A DNA stretch of 55,707 nucleotides from Anaerolineae bacterium (GCA_016783285.1 JADHWW010000105.1:1-55707), one strand, 5' to 3'. Positions 1-8,055 are shown, numbered from the stretch's first letter. The notes: generated by a model not told the origin, from the sequence alone. Made by a program: numbers and translations.

Positions 1-2
1 AC

Positions 3-83
3 AAGAGCAAGGGGCGCATTAACAAACGACTGGTAGTGGCGCTAGAAAGGGTAGAACAGGCTACGCCCGAGGGAGTCGGATGA
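3..83 (+). CDS. Possible C-terminal tail of a gene entering from the left edge
   Basis: One plus-strand frame is open from the window edge to a TGA at 81-83, giving 26 residues that are basic at first and end in a Glu-rich stretch. It converges with and overlaps the end of the vapC-like gene by about 23 bases. It could equally be chance open frame, and no family is recognised. Confidence 0.2.
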   Translation, partial: KSKGRINKRLVVALERVEQATPEGVG

Positions 84-477
84 ATTGTCCCGTCTGTTCG
101 AAGTGCTCGTCGAAGGCGAAGGCGTGGAGTAGCCCCAGCCGGTCCATGACGACGAAACTGGTGCAGTCGGTGAAACTGAACTTCTTGTCGTCGTATTTCT
201 TGAACAGTTCCCAGGCGGCGCGCTGGTCGGCCCTGGAGACGTGGATGACGCTGGCGTACTTCTGCGTCCACAGTTCCTCGCCCAGTTCGCGAGCACTTGG
301 ATAACCAAGGCGGTAAAGTATCAGTGTGATTGTTTCGTCAACGACGAAGTTCGTAGTGATCAGTTTGCCGGTGAAGGTCGCCAGGAATTGAATAGCCGCG
401 TTGTGGTGAGGGTCCTTCGTGTCTTTAAGGGCGAACCATGCACTGGTGTCCACAAAGACCAGATGAGCCAGGTTCAT
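61..477 (-). CDS. vapC: VapC-family PIN-domain toxin (predicted RNase)
   Basis: A 138-residue PIN-domain protein, probably the ribonuclease toxin of a type II toxin-antitoxin pair. The sequence opens with FVDTSAWFAL, the usual first acidic strand of VapC proteins. Further acidic positions follow: a DET triplet near residue 48, FTDCTSFVVM around residue 103 and a Phe-Asp-Glu near the end. Together these would form the Mg2+ site. Its ATG overlaps the stop of the upstream antitoxin (ATGA, 474-477), so the two are translationally coupled. PIN toxins of this type cleave tRNA, rRNA or mRNA; the target here cannot be deduced. The assignment to VapC rests on the fold signature plus the antitoxin-first arrangement. 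Confidence 0.85.
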   Translation of the reverse strand: MNLAHLVFVDTSAWFALKDTKDPHHNAAIQFLATFTGKLITTNFVVDETITLILYRLGYPSARELGEELWTQKYASVIHVSRADQRAAWELFKKYDDKKFSFTDCTSFVVMDRLGLLHAFAFDEHFEQTGQFIRLPRA

Positions 478-809
478 CGGTAAGGGTTTCCATACAGGTA
501 CTTGTCGTGGTTGATTGCACCATCGTGGGGAGGCCTGCTGGCAGCGGTGCTAGACATAGCCATTGCCAGTAGAGCCTGGCGCTGACGTTCTCCTTCGGCC
601 AGTAGTCTTTCTTTGTCCTGCGGGTCGAAGCCGAGCACGTCGGCCAGTGTCTCTTGGATGGGGATGCCGTCTTCGTCCAGCACGTCGCCGTCCTCGTCCA
701 CGTGGGGCATCTCGATGGTGACGATGAGTTGTTGCCCTTCGGGCAGGGCCACGTCTTCTAGCAGATAGAGGGTGCGTCCCTCTCGGATGGCTCTGGTTCG
801 CACGCGCAT
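474..809 (-). CDS. vapB: Antitoxin partner of the VapC-like toxin
   Basis: A 111-residue acidic protein immediately upstream of, and overlapping by four bases, the PIN toxin. The start at 809 is chosen because GAGAGGTG lies just before that ATG, whereas the longer open frame has no such site. The N-terminus (MRVRTRAIREG followed by LYLLEDVALPEG) looks like a short beta-rich AbrB/DUF104-type DNA-binding segment. The middle has a run of Asp/Glu (DEDGDVLDEDG) and the C-terminal half is likely helical and toxin-wrapping. The antitoxin role is inferred from position, size and coupling rather than from a diagnostic motif. A near-consensus promoter lies just upstream, consistent with autoregulation. 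Confidence 0.7.
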   Translation of the reverse strand: MRVRTRAIREGRTLYLLEDVALPEGQQLIVTIEMPHVDEDGDVLDEDGIPIQETLADVLGFDPQDKERLLAEGERQRQALLAMAMSSTAASRPPHDGAINHDKYLYGNPYR

Positions 810-840
810 CTCACACCTCTCATTCGGGGGGTATGTGTTT

Positions 841-869
841 ATTGTAGTGTAGAGGTGGATTTTTGTCAA
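841..869 (-). promoter_or_regulatory. Sigma70-type promoter for the vapBC pair
   Basis: Reading the minus strand, TTGACA (869-864) is separated by exactly 17 bases from TACAAT (846-841). The antitoxin ATG is at 809, leaving a short leader of about 25-30 bases. Confidence 0.8.
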
Positions 870-941
870 CACTGTGTCCACGAGAATCTTGTGGGACAAG
901 GTGGCTCTTGTCCTACGTTAGTTGCAACGGGAGGCCGTGCT

Positions 942-1694
942 ATGGATGAACTGGCACAGACGCTGGAACGGGTGAGCGCGAAGAAGGGGCGGTTGGACGC
1001 AGCGCGGCCGCTCTCGCCCTCGCTGTTGAGCCGGCTGCGCGAGCAGTTGGACGTGGAGTGGACCTATCACTCCAACGCTATCGAAGGTAGCAGCCTCACG
1101 TTACGCGAGACTCAACTGGTGCTGCAACACGGGCTGACCGTCGGTGGTAAGTCGCTACAGGAGCACCTGGAGGCGATCAACCATCGGCATGCCATTCGCT
1201 TCGTCGAGGCGCTGGTGAACAGGGGGGAGTCGGTCACCGGACACGTTGTGCGGGGTATTCACGCGCTGGTGCTGCGGACGATTGACGACGAAGAGGCGGG
1301 GCGCTATCGGCGCGTTCAGGTGTACATCACCGGTTCGGAATATGTGCCGCCGGAACCGGTGGCGATGCCCGGCTTGATGGCTGATCTGATTGCCTGGATA
1401 AACTCAGATGAGGCAACCGCTTTGCACCCGGTGGAGCGGGCGGCGCTGGTTCATTTTCGGTTGGTGCATGTCCATCCCTTCACCGACGGCAACGGGCGCA
1501 CGGCGCGGCTTTTGATGAATCTGCTTTTGATGCGCGAGGGTTACCCCTCGGCTGTCATCCGGGTTGAGGATCGGCCGGCCTACTACGATGCACTCGATGC
1601 AGCACATGGGGGGGACACGGAACCGTTTGTACGCCTGGTGGGCGAAGCAGCGGAGAGATCGTTGGATACCTGGTTGGCAGTGGGGGGTGGTTGA
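942..1694 (+). CDS. fic: Fic-domain protein (AMP-transferase/deAMPylase type), self-inhibited class II
   Basis: A 250-residue Fic protein. The core motif HPFTDGNGRTARLL (about residues 177-190) matches HxFx(D/E)GNGRxxR. Its His is the catalytic base and the Arg/Asn bind nucleotide phosphates. Fic proteins usually transfer AMP, or another phosphate-containing group, to target hydroxyls. Near the N-terminus SNAIEG (residues 44-49) matches the inhibitory helix motif (S/T)xxxE(G/N), so this is a class II Fic with intramolecular autoinhibition by Glu48; many such enzymes also deAMPylate. The start at 942 follows GGGAGG at a good distance, so the in-frame codons back to 855 are probably not translated. 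It is divergent from vapBC and lies 40 bases before ileS. The substrate is unknown. Confidence 0.9.
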   Translation: MDELAQTLERVSAKKGRLDAARPLSPSLLSRLREQLDVEWTYHSNAIEGSSLTLRETQLVLQHGLTVGGKSLQEHLEAINHRHAIRFVEALVNRGESVTGHVVRGIHALVLRTIDDEEAGRYRRVQVYITGSEYVPPEPVAMPGLMADLIAWINSDEATALHPVERAALVHFRLVHVHPFTDGNGRTARLLMNLLLMREGYPSAVIRVEDRPAYYDALDAAHGGDTEPFVRLVGEAAERSLDTWLAVGGG

Positions 1695-1734
1695 ACGGAA
1701 CACCAGATTGTTGAGACTTAAGGGGGGAGAAGCA

Positions 1735-4700
1735 ATGTTCAAAGAGGCACCCAATTCGCTTGATTTCGTCGTTCAGGAGTATGAGGTACTGGCCCTCTGG
1801 GAGAGAACTCAGGCTTTCGAGAGACTGATGGAGTTGCGCAAGGACGGTCCGCGCTGGTCATTCATTGATGGGCCAATTACCGCCAACAACCCCATGGGCG
1901 TCCACCACGGCTGGGGACGCGCTTATAAGGATCTCTACCATCGCTTCTGGGCAATGAAAGGTTACCGTATCCGTTACCAGAATGGCTTCGACTGCCAGGG
2001 GCTCTGGGTTGAGGTCGAGGTAGAAAAGGAACGGGGATTCCGTTCCAAGCGGGACATTGAGGGGTACGGCATCGCCCGCTTTGTGCGCAAGTGCAAAGAG
2101 CGCGTGCTGCGCTATGCCGCGGTGCAGACCGAGCAGTCCATTCGCCTGGGGTACTGGATGGACTGGAACGATCTGGATTTCCTGCGTGATCTGGCCGACC
2201 GGCTGGCGCGGGATGCGGAGGAGGTGATCACCGTCGAAGGGCCGGGTGGCCCAGTGACCGATACGGTCGAGGGAATCGTCGGCCGGCTGGGACTGCCAGA
2301 ACTGGGTGGCTCGTATTTCACCCTCTCCACTGAGAACAACTACATGATCTGGGCCTTCCTCAGGCGCTGCTGGGAGCGGGGGTGGCTCCGTAAGGGCCGA
2401 GACGTGATGCCCTGGTGCCCTCGCTGTGCCACCGGCATCAGCCAGCATGAGATCGTCACCGATGGGTACCGGGAACTTTCCCATCCCGCCGTCACCTTGC
2501 GCCTCCCGCTCCGGGGCCGGCCGGGGGAGAGCCTGCTGGTCTGGACGACCACTCCCTGGACGCTGACCAGCAACGTCGCGGCGGCGGTGGGGCCGGAATT
2601 GACCTATGTCAAGGTGCGCCAGGGGGACGAGGTCTACTATCTCTCCAGGGGGACCCTCCCCATCCTGGACGGCGAATACGAGGTGCTGGAGGAGATGATG
2701 GGGACGGCGTTGGAAGGCTGGACCTACGACGGTCCCTTCGACGAACTGGAGGCTCAACAGGCTCTTGGTGGACCTGAGTCCCATCGTGTGATTCTGTGGG
2801 ACGAGGTGGGGGAGGTGGAGGGCAGCGGCATTGTCCATATGGCCCCGGGATGTGGCGCGGAGGACTTTGAACTGGGTAAGGAGCACTCCCTGCCAGCCAT
2901 CGCACCGCTGGACGAGGAGGGGGTTTTCGTGGAGGGCTTCGGTTCCTTCACCGGCACCCATGTCTCGGAGAGCGCCGGGCGCGTCTTCGAGAACTTGCGA
3001 GAGAAGGGACTGCTCTACAAGGTCGAGGACTACACTCACCGTTACCCTGTCTGTTGGCGTTGCGGCACCGAATTGGTCTTCCGGTTAGTGGATGAATGGT
3101 TCATTTCAATGGACGAACTTCGGCACGATATGATGGAGGTGACCCGGCAGATCCGCTGGATTCCCTCCTTTGGGCTGGACCGCGAGTTGGACTGGCTGCG
3201 CAACATGCGCGACTGGATGATCAGCAAGAAACGATACTGGGGACTGGCGTTGCCCATTTGGGAGTGCAGCGAGTGTGGTCACTTCGAGGTCATCGGCGAC
3301 GAGCGCGAGTTGGAAGAGCGTGCAGTGGCCGGGTGGGAGCAGTTCGAGGGGCATACTCCTCACCGACCCTGGGTGGATGCGGTTCGCATCGGTTGCCCGA
3401 AATGTGGCGCGGAGGTGAGCCGTATCCTCGACGTGGGCAATCCCTGGCTGGATGCAGGTATCGTCAGTTTCAGCACCCTTCAGTACCGGACCAACCCGGA
3501 CTACTGGCGCACGTGGTATCCGGCTGACTGGATCAGCGAGTCCTTCCCTGGCCAGTTCCGCAACTGGTTCTACAGCCTGCTGGCGATGGCGACAGTGTTG
3601 GAGAACTCCCCGCCTTTCAGGACTTGCTTCAGCTATGCTCTGCTCCTGGATGAGGACGGGCGGCAGATGCACAAGTCGTGGGGGAATATGATCGAGTTCA
3701 ACGAGGCCGCCGACCGAATGGGTGTGGATGTGATGCGCTGGCTCTACTTCGCGCATAAGCCGGAGAACAACCTCATCTTCGGCTACGGCCGGGCGGACGA
3801 GGTGCGGCGACAGTTCCTGATCCCGCTGTGGAATGTGTATTCGTTCTTTGTGACCTATGCCAACATCGATGAGTGGGTGCCTGGCAAGTTGGTGGACGAG
3901 GGGACGGGTGAATTAGTAGATGCGGAAGCGGGGCGCCGGCCTACTCATCCACCCACCTACCCATCTACTAATCTGCTGGATCGGTGGGTCGTCGCCCGCC
4001 TGAATGAAGTGGTTGCCCGGGTCACTGACTGCCTCGACAACTACGACGCCTATGGGGCGACACTGACGGTGGAGCCTTTCCTGGACGACCTGACCAACTG
4101 GTACGTGCGCCGGAGCAGGCGGCGGTTCTGGAAGAGCGAACAGGATGCGGACAAGAACGATGCTTACGCTACCCTCCACTGGGTACTGACGACGCTCTGT
4201 CGGTTGCTTGCGCCGTTTGTGCCCTTCGTCACCGAGGCGATGTACCAGAACCTGGTCCGCTCGGTGGATCCGGATGGACCAGAGAGCATTCACCATGCTG
4301 ACTGGCCTCAAGCGGACCCGAAGATGGCGGATGAGGATCTCTTAGCGCGAATGGCACTGGCCCGGCGAGTGGTCGCGCTGGGCCACTCAGCCCGCGCGGG
4401 GTGGAACATCAAGCTGCGCCAACCCCTGGGTCGTGCGCTCGTTTACCTGGAGCCGGGTGCTGGTGATCTGGATGGGGAACTGGTGGCCCTGGCGCGGGAT
4501 GAGCTGAATGTGAAGCGGGTGGAGTTCGTGGAGGCGGTGGAGGATTTGGTGACTTACCGGCTGCTGCCGGACAACAAGGTGCTCGGCCCGCGTTTCGGGA
4601 AGCGGTTCCCGGCGGTGCGAGCGGTGCTGGCGGCGCAGGACCCGCTGGAGGCGGTGCGGCGGCTGCGGGTAAGCCTCCCCCTGCGGCTAGAGGTTGAGGG

Positions 4701-5082
4701 AGAGGAGGTGGAACTGGCTCCGGAGGAGGTGTTGGTACGGGAGGAGCCCCGGCAGGGATTGTCAGTGGCCTCCGAGCGGGGCGTGACCGTTGCTATGGAC
4801 ACTATCATCACTCCCGAGTTGGCCGCCGAGGGGTTGGCCCGCGAGGTGGTCCGGCGGGTGCAGAACCTGCGCAAAGAGGCGGGCTTCAACCTGGACGACC
4901 GTATCGTGACCACCTACCAGGCTGAGGGGGACCTGGCTGAGGCGATAGAGGCGTGGCGGGATTTCATCGCGGCGGAGACCTTGAGCATCGAACTGCGGGC
5001 TGGCCCGGCGGAGGAGGGGATCATGGTGGGAGAGAAGCGGGTGGCTGGTCATACGCTTAGGCTGGGAGTCCGCAAAGCGTGA
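1735..5082 (+). CDS. ileS: Isoleucyl-tRNA synthetase with atypical HIGH and KMSKS signatures
   Basis: A class Ia aminoacyl-tRNA synthetase of 1115 residues, charging tRNA-Ile. The start at 1735 follows AGGGGGGAG; earlier in-frame codons overlap fic and are rejected. The catalytic core (DGPITANNPMG then HHGWGR at residues 57-62) is followed by the CP1 editing domain, with WTTTPWTL and the conserved HMAPGCGAEDF stretch. Several CxxC pairs suggest zinc sites, and an anticodon-binding domain follows. The canonical HIGH signature reads HHGW here, and KMSKS reads QMHKSWGN (residues 644-651). I recall similar variants in Chloroflexi and related phyla, often labelled only as class I tRNA ligase. A short Pro/Thr/Tyr-rich segment near residue 740 is encoded by a simple-sequence tract at 3942-3972, just before the anticodon-binding domain. 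It may be the only IleS or a second copy. Confidence 0.9.
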   Translation: MFKEAPNSLDFVVQEYEVLALWERTQAFERLMELRKDGPRWSFIDGPITANNPMGVHHGWGRAYKDLYHRFWAMKGYRIRYQNGFDCQGLWVEVEVEKERGFRSKRDIEGYGIARFVRKCKERVLRYAAVQTEQSIRLGYWMDWNDLDFLRDLADRLARDAEEVITVEGPGGPVTDTVEGIVGRLGLPELGGSYFTLSTENNYMIWAFLRRCWERGWLRKGRDVMPWCPRCATGISQHEIVTDGYRELSHPAVTLRLPLRGRPGESLLVWTTTPWTLTSNVAAAVGPELTYVKVRQGDEVYYLSRGTLPILDGEYEVLEEMMGTALEGWTYDGPFDELEAQQALGGPESHRVILWDEVGEVEGSGIVHMAPGCGAEDFELGKEHSLPAIAPLDEEGVFVEGFGSFTGTHVSESAGRVFENLREKGLLYKVEDYTHRYPVCWRCGTELVFRLVDEWFISMDELRHDMMEVTRQIRWIPSFGLDRELDWLRNMRDWMISKKRYWGLALPIWECSECGHFEVIGDERELEERAVAGWEQFEGHTPHRPWVDAVRIGCPKCGAEVSRILDVGNPWLDAGIVSFSTLQYRTNPDYWRTWYPADWISESFPGQFRNWFYSLLAMATVLENSPPFRTCFSYALLLDEDGRQMHKSWGNMIEFNEAADRMGVDVMRWLYFAHKPENNLIFGYGRADEVRRQFLIPLWNVYSFFVTYANIDEWVPGKLVDEGTGELVDAEAGRRPTHPPTYPSTNLLDRWVVARLNEVVARVTDCLDNYDAYGATLTVEPFLDDLTNWYVRRSRRRFWKSEQDADKNDAYATLHWVLTTLCRLLAPFVPFVTEAMYQNLVRSVDPDGPESIHHADWPQADPKMADEDLLARMALARRVVALGHSARAGWNIKLRQPLGRALVYLEPGAGDLDGELVALARDELNVKRVEFVEAVEDLVTYRLLPDNKVLGPRFGKRFPAVRAVLAAQDPLEAVRRLRVSLPLRLEVEGEEVELAPEEVLVREEPRQGLSVASERGVTVAMDTIITPELAAEGLAREVVRRVQNLRKEAGFNLDDRIVTTYQAEGDLAEAIEAWRDFIAAETLSIELRAGPAEEGIMVGEKRVAGHTLRLGVRKA

Positions 5083-5092
5083 GTGTCCGTCC

Positions 5093-5121
5093 TTGCCAAT
5101 TCAGACTGAGTGGGGTAGAAT
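5093..5121 (+). promoter_or_regulatory. Sigma70-type promoter upstream of the dksA-like/lspA/rluD cluster
   Basis: TTGCCA (5093-5098), a 17-base spacer and TAGAAT (5116-5121), between ileS and the DksA-like gene. Confidence 0.65.
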
Positions 5122-5160
5122 ATGATGCACTTGTGATGATGGGGCGGGAGAAGGGGACAG

Positions 5161-5523
5161 ATGCCTTTTTCGTACGAGAGAGCCAAGCGGGAACTGCTGG
5201 AAGAGCAGGGGAAACTGAGAGAGCAGTTGCAGCGGCTTGAGGCCGTTGAGTACGAAAACATCGGCTATGGCAACCACATGGCTGACGATGCCACCGACGC
5301 TTTTGACCAGGCGGTGGACGTGGCACTGAAGCGTAAAGTTGAGACCTCGCTGGGAGAGGTGGAGCGGGCGTTGGCCAAGTTCGAAGATGGTACCTACGGC
5401 ATTTGCGAGACCTGTGGTGCCAGAATTGACCGGGCACGGCTGGAGGTACTGCCGCAGGCGAGGTATTGCCTGGACTGCCAGGCGCGCCACGAACGTAGCG
5501 GGACACGGACGGTTTCTCGTTGA
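5161..5523 (+). CDS. TraR/DksA-family C4 zinc-finger protein
   Basis: A 120-residue DksA/TraR-type protein. The N-terminal two thirds form a coiled coil (Leu/Glu/Arg-rich from residue 5 to about 35, and again before the finger). The C-terminal zinc finger has cysteines spaced as CETCG...CLDC. Family members bind the RNA polymerase secondary channel and modulate initiation, but the short Chloroflexi and Firmicutes versions (YteA-like) are poorly characterised. It has a strong ribosome binding site (GGGAGAAGGGGA), and its TGA overlaps the TTG start of lspA. The link to the lipoprotein signal peptidase is positional only. Confidence 0.85.
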   Translation: MPFSYERAKRELLEEQGKLREQLQRLEAVEYENIGYGNHMADDATDAFDQAVDVALKRKVETSLGEVERALAKFEDGTYGICETCGARIDRARLEVLPQARYCLDCQARHERSGTRTVSR

Positions 5524-6038
5524 AGCGAGGAAGGGGAGACGCCCTGGTCTTGCCAGTCATGGCAGTACTGGTCTTGCTCATAGACCAGGCCAGCAAGCAC
5601 TTTGTTATAGCAGGGCTGGAAGAGGGCCAGTCGTGGGACATTGCGCCATGGCTGGCTCCTTTTGTTCGTATCACCTACGTGACGAACACGGGGGCGGTCT
5701 TTGGGTTGTTTCCCCAGTGGGGCGGTTTTTTCGTCGTCGTCGCTGTCATCGTCATCGTGGCAATCGTCCTTTACTACCACAGTCTCCCGGATGGGCAGTG
5801 TCTGGTGCGCATAGCACTGGGCCTTCAAGTTGGCGGGGCCTTCGGCAATCTGGTGGATCGACTGCGCCATGGGTTTGTGGTGGACTTTATTGACCTCAAT
5901 TTCTGGCCCCTGCATAATTGGCCGGTTTTCAACCTGGCGGACCCTTCCATCGTCGCTGGCGTGACGCTGCTGGCGTTGTTGATGATGTGGGAGGAGCGGG
6001 GCAGATTGGATGGGCAGCAGGTAGATGAGGATGGCTGA
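5520..6038 (+). CDS. lspA: Lipoprotein signal peptidase (signal peptidase II)
   Basis: A 172-residue polytopic membrane aspartyl protease that cleaves prolipoprotein signal peptides before the lipidated Cys. Conserved blocks are present: IDQASK near the N-terminus, VTNTGAVFG, then GNLVDRL...GFVVDFID and FNLADPSI. The last two blocks carry the two catalytic Asp residues. Four hydrophobic segments are visible. The start is TTG at 5520, overlapping the DksA-like stop codon. Its likely substrates within this window are the lipoproteins at 23.8 and 43.7 kb. Confidence 0.95.
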   Translation: MKRGRGDALVLPVMAVLVLLIDQASKHFVIAGLEEGQSWDIAPWLAPFVRITYVTNTGAVFGLFPQWGGFFVVVAVIVIVAIVLYYHSLPDGQCLVRIALGLQVGGAFGNLVDRLRHGFVVDFIDLNFWPLHNWPVFNLADPSIVAGVTLLALLMMWEERGRLDGQQVDEDG

Positions 6039-6993
6039 TGGGGGGCTTGTATCGGGGCTCAATTCGACAGTTGCGCCGGAGTCCACCCCTTCTGTTGTCT
6101 CGTTTGCCGTCGAAGTCGGCGGTGAGCGTCTGGACAAGGCCATTGCTGTTCATGTGCCGGATCTCAGTCGGGCCACAGCCCAGCGCCTGATCAAGACCGG
6201 CGCGGTCACAGTGAACGGGCGACTCAGTAAGCCCAGTTATCGGGTGCAGGTGGGCGACGAGGTCGTTGTGCGCGCCCCTGCCGAGGTGCCCGCGTCGGTT
6301 GTCCCGGAGCATATACCCCTTGATATCATCTACGAAGACGATGCCTTGCTGGTGGTGGACAAGCCAGCAGGGATGGTCGTGCATCCGGCCTATGGGCACG
6401 CCAGCGGCACACTAGTCAACGCAGTGCTGGCTTACTGTCCCCAGGTCGCCGACGTCGGCGGTCCCAGTCGGGCTGGAGTGGTGCACCGGTTGGACAAAGA
6501 CACCTCTGGTCTGATTCTCGTTGCCAAGGATGAGGAGGTCCGCGCGGCGCTCCAGCGACAGTTCAAGCGCCGGCAGGTCGCTAAGACTTATCTGGCGTTG
6601 GTTGAAGGCCAGGTACAGCCTCGGGAAGGGGTCATCGAAGCGCCTGTGGGGCGCGACAAACGACAACGCAAGAAGATGGCTGTGGTGCGGAGTGGGCGAG
6701 ATGCGCGCACTTTGTACCGTGCCATTGAGCGCTTCGCCAATCACACGCTTCTGGAGGTGCGACCTCACACCGGTCGCACGCATCAGGTGCGCGTGCATCT
6801 GGCCTGGCTGGGTTATCCGGTCGTAGGGGACGTGGTCTACGGCCGCCGCCGCCAGCGGTTGCTCCAAGGCCGCCACTTCCTTCACGCTGCGCGGTTGCGT
6901 TTCATCCATCCCACTACGAAGGAGGAGGTGGAGTTCGAGGCCCCGTTGCCACCAGAACTGGCGGCTGTCCTCAAGCGGGCACGTCACGCCTGA
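6025..6993 (+). CDS. RluA/RluD-family 23S rRNA pseudouridine synthase
   Basis: A 322-residue protein with an N-terminal S4 RNA-binding domain (about residues 30-90; ERLDKAIA...TGAVTVNGR). A pseudouridine synthase domain follows, carrying the catalytic HRLDKDTSG block (Asp is the nucleophile) and the RPHTGRTHQVRVHLAWLG block. The domain order is that of RluD, which modifies 23S rRNA helix 69, but paralogues cannot be told apart by eye, so no symbol is given. The start lies inside the end of lspA (13-base overlap); ATG at 6031 is an alternative. The lspA-rlu order is common in bacteria. Confidence 0.9.
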   Translation: MRMADGGLVSGLNSTVAPESTPSVVSFAVEVGGERLDKAIAVHVPDLSRATAQRLIKTGAVTVNGRLSKPSYRVQVGDEVVVRAPAEVPASVVPEHIPLDIIYEDDALLVVDKPAGMVVHPAYGHASGTLVNAVLAYCPQVADVGGPSRAGVVHRLDKDTSGLILVAKDEEVRAALQRQFKRRQVAKTYLALVEGQVQPREGVIEAPVGRDKRQRKKMAVVRSGRDARTLYRAIERFANHTLLEVRPHTGRTHQVRVHLAWLGYPVVGDVVYGRRRQRLLQGRHFLHAARLRFIHPTTKEEVEFEAPLPPELAAVLKRARHA

Positions 6994-7017
6994 TTACGCT
7001 TGACGCTTCGGTTGTAG

Positions 7018-7037
7018 AGCAATTTGCCAAATTGCCC
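7018..7037. repeat. Small palindrome of the AATTTGCC family
   Basis: GCAATTT GCC AAATTGC forms a 7-base stem with a 3-base loop. A longer version of the same sequence (GGGCAAATT GCC AATTTGCCC) is at 20531-20551, so this is a dispersed intergenic repeat. Confidence 0.7.
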
Positions 7038-7080
7038 CTTGTCTGAGGTGCATCTTATCATATTTGGAGGAGTACCGACT

Positions 7081-7893
7081 ATGCGCGAAATCACCGTCGC
7101 AACTGTACAGATGAAACCTGAACTGGGCCAGATGGAGGACAACCTGATCAAGATGAGCGACTTCATCGCCCGCATCGCGACCGAACAGCCGGTGGACCTG
7201 ATCGTCTTCCCTGAACTGATCACGACGGGATACGAGGCCGGGCCTCGCTTCCCTCAACTGGCCCAACGTGTGCCGGGCCCCACGGTCAATCTCATCGCTC
7301 AGCGAGCGAGCGAGTTGGGTGTGCACGTTGTCTTTGGTATGGTCACCAAGGAGAAAGTGGAGAGCATCATTTACAACGCCACCATTCTGGTTGGCCCCGA
7401 TGGTGACCTTATTGGTCAGTACCACAAGGTGCACCTGCGGGGGGAGGAGCGGATCGCCTTCCGTGCCGGCTATCGTCTTGATGCCTTCGAGACCGCCTTT
7501 GGGAGCGTCGGACTGATGATCGGGTGGGACCTGGCTTTTCCGGAGGTTGCGCGAAGTTTGGTGCTGGAAGGGGCAGAGTTGTTGGTGGTGTGTGCCAACT
7601 GGGAGCAGCCCTACGCCGACGAGTGGCGCGCCTACCTGCAGGCGCGAGCCTACGAGAACGCGGTCTTTGTGGCCGCTGCTAATCGAGTGGGAGAGGAACC
7701 CTCGTACACGTTCTTTGGCCGGAGCAGCATCGTCGGCCCCCGTGGCAAGGTTTACGCCAGCGTGGACGAGCCCATCGAGGGGTACGCCGTGGCGCGGATT
7801 GACCTGGACGAGGTGCGGCAGGTGCGAGAGGAGACACAGATTCTGCAATGCCGACGACCAGTGACCTACCGGGCTGTTGTCAGGAAGTATTGA
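7081..7893 (+). CDS. Nitrilase-superfamily (C-N hydrolase fold) protein lacking the catalytic Cys
   Basis: A 270-residue protein with the carbon-nitrogen hydrolase fold. Two of the three catalytic residues are clear: Glu45 in FPELITTGYE and Lys116 in YHKVHL. The nucleophile block, normally (I/V)C(Y/W)D..FPE, reads MIGWDLAFPE, so position 148 is Gly (GGG) instead of Cys. The remaining family features (ANWEQP, ARAYENAVFVAAANRVG, FFGRSSIVGPRG) are intact. The protein is therefore probably not a standard amidase or nitrilase; a binding, regulatory or altered-chemistry role is possible. The start at 7081 follows GGAGG; the in-frame ATG at 7024 lies within a repeat and is rejected. It is monocistronic, between rlu and the ilv leader. 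Confidence 0.85.
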   Translation: MREITVATVQMKPELGQMEDNLIKMSDFIARIATEQPVDLIVFPELITTGYEAGPRFPQLAQRVPGPTVNLIAQRASELGVHVVFGMVTKEKVESIIYNATILVGPDGDLIGQYHKVHLRGEERIAFRAGYRLDAFETAFGSVGLMIGWDLAFPEVARSLVLEGAELLVVCANWEQPYADEWRAYLQARAYENAVFVAAANRVGEEPSYTFFGRSSIVGPRGKVYASVDEPIEGYAVARIDLDEVRQVREETQILQCRRPVTYRAVVRKY

Positions 7894-7921
7894 AGTAACG
7901 TGCGGGTTGAGGAGGGGAAAC

Positions 7922-7999
7922 GTGCAGATCAAAACGTTGGATGAGTGCTATCTGGTCAGGCTTGATCCGGGTGATAAAGTCATTGAGAGCCTCATTTGA
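7922..7999 (+). pseudogene. N-terminal remnant of a PPC/DUF296-type protein
   Basis: A GTG start with a good ribosome binding site (GAGGAGGGG) begins a 25-codon frame containing LVRLDPGDKVIESL. This resembles the first strand and helix of PPC (DUF296) domain proteins, usually about 130-140 residues long. It stops at a TGA that overlaps the -35 hexamer of the ilv promoter. It is most simply a truncated gene left where the ilv leader was joined, though a short translated peptide cannot be excluded. Confidence 0.5.
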
Positions 8000-8024
8000 C
8001 AAATCTGGCGAGTTGGTATATAAT
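7996..8024 (+). promoter_or_regulatory. Consensus sigma70 promoter of the ilv/leu operon
   Basis: TTGACA (7996-8001), exactly 17 bases, TATAAT (8019-8024): a perfect match to both hexamers with optimal spacing. Such a strong promoter suggests that control is exercised downstream of initiation, by the two attenuators that follow. Confidence 0.93.
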
Positions 8025-8055
8025 CTTACCAATATCATAACACGTTAGGGTTCTG

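Noticed and set aside
1858..3039. Long minus-strand open frame opposite ileS
   Set aside because: Antisense shadow of a GC-rich coding gene, with no start signal and no recognisable domain.
7018..7080. Start of the nitrilase at 7024 in a repeat
   Set aside because: ATG 7081 has GGAGG at proper spacing and begins the conserved fold; 7024 lies in a dispersed palindrome.
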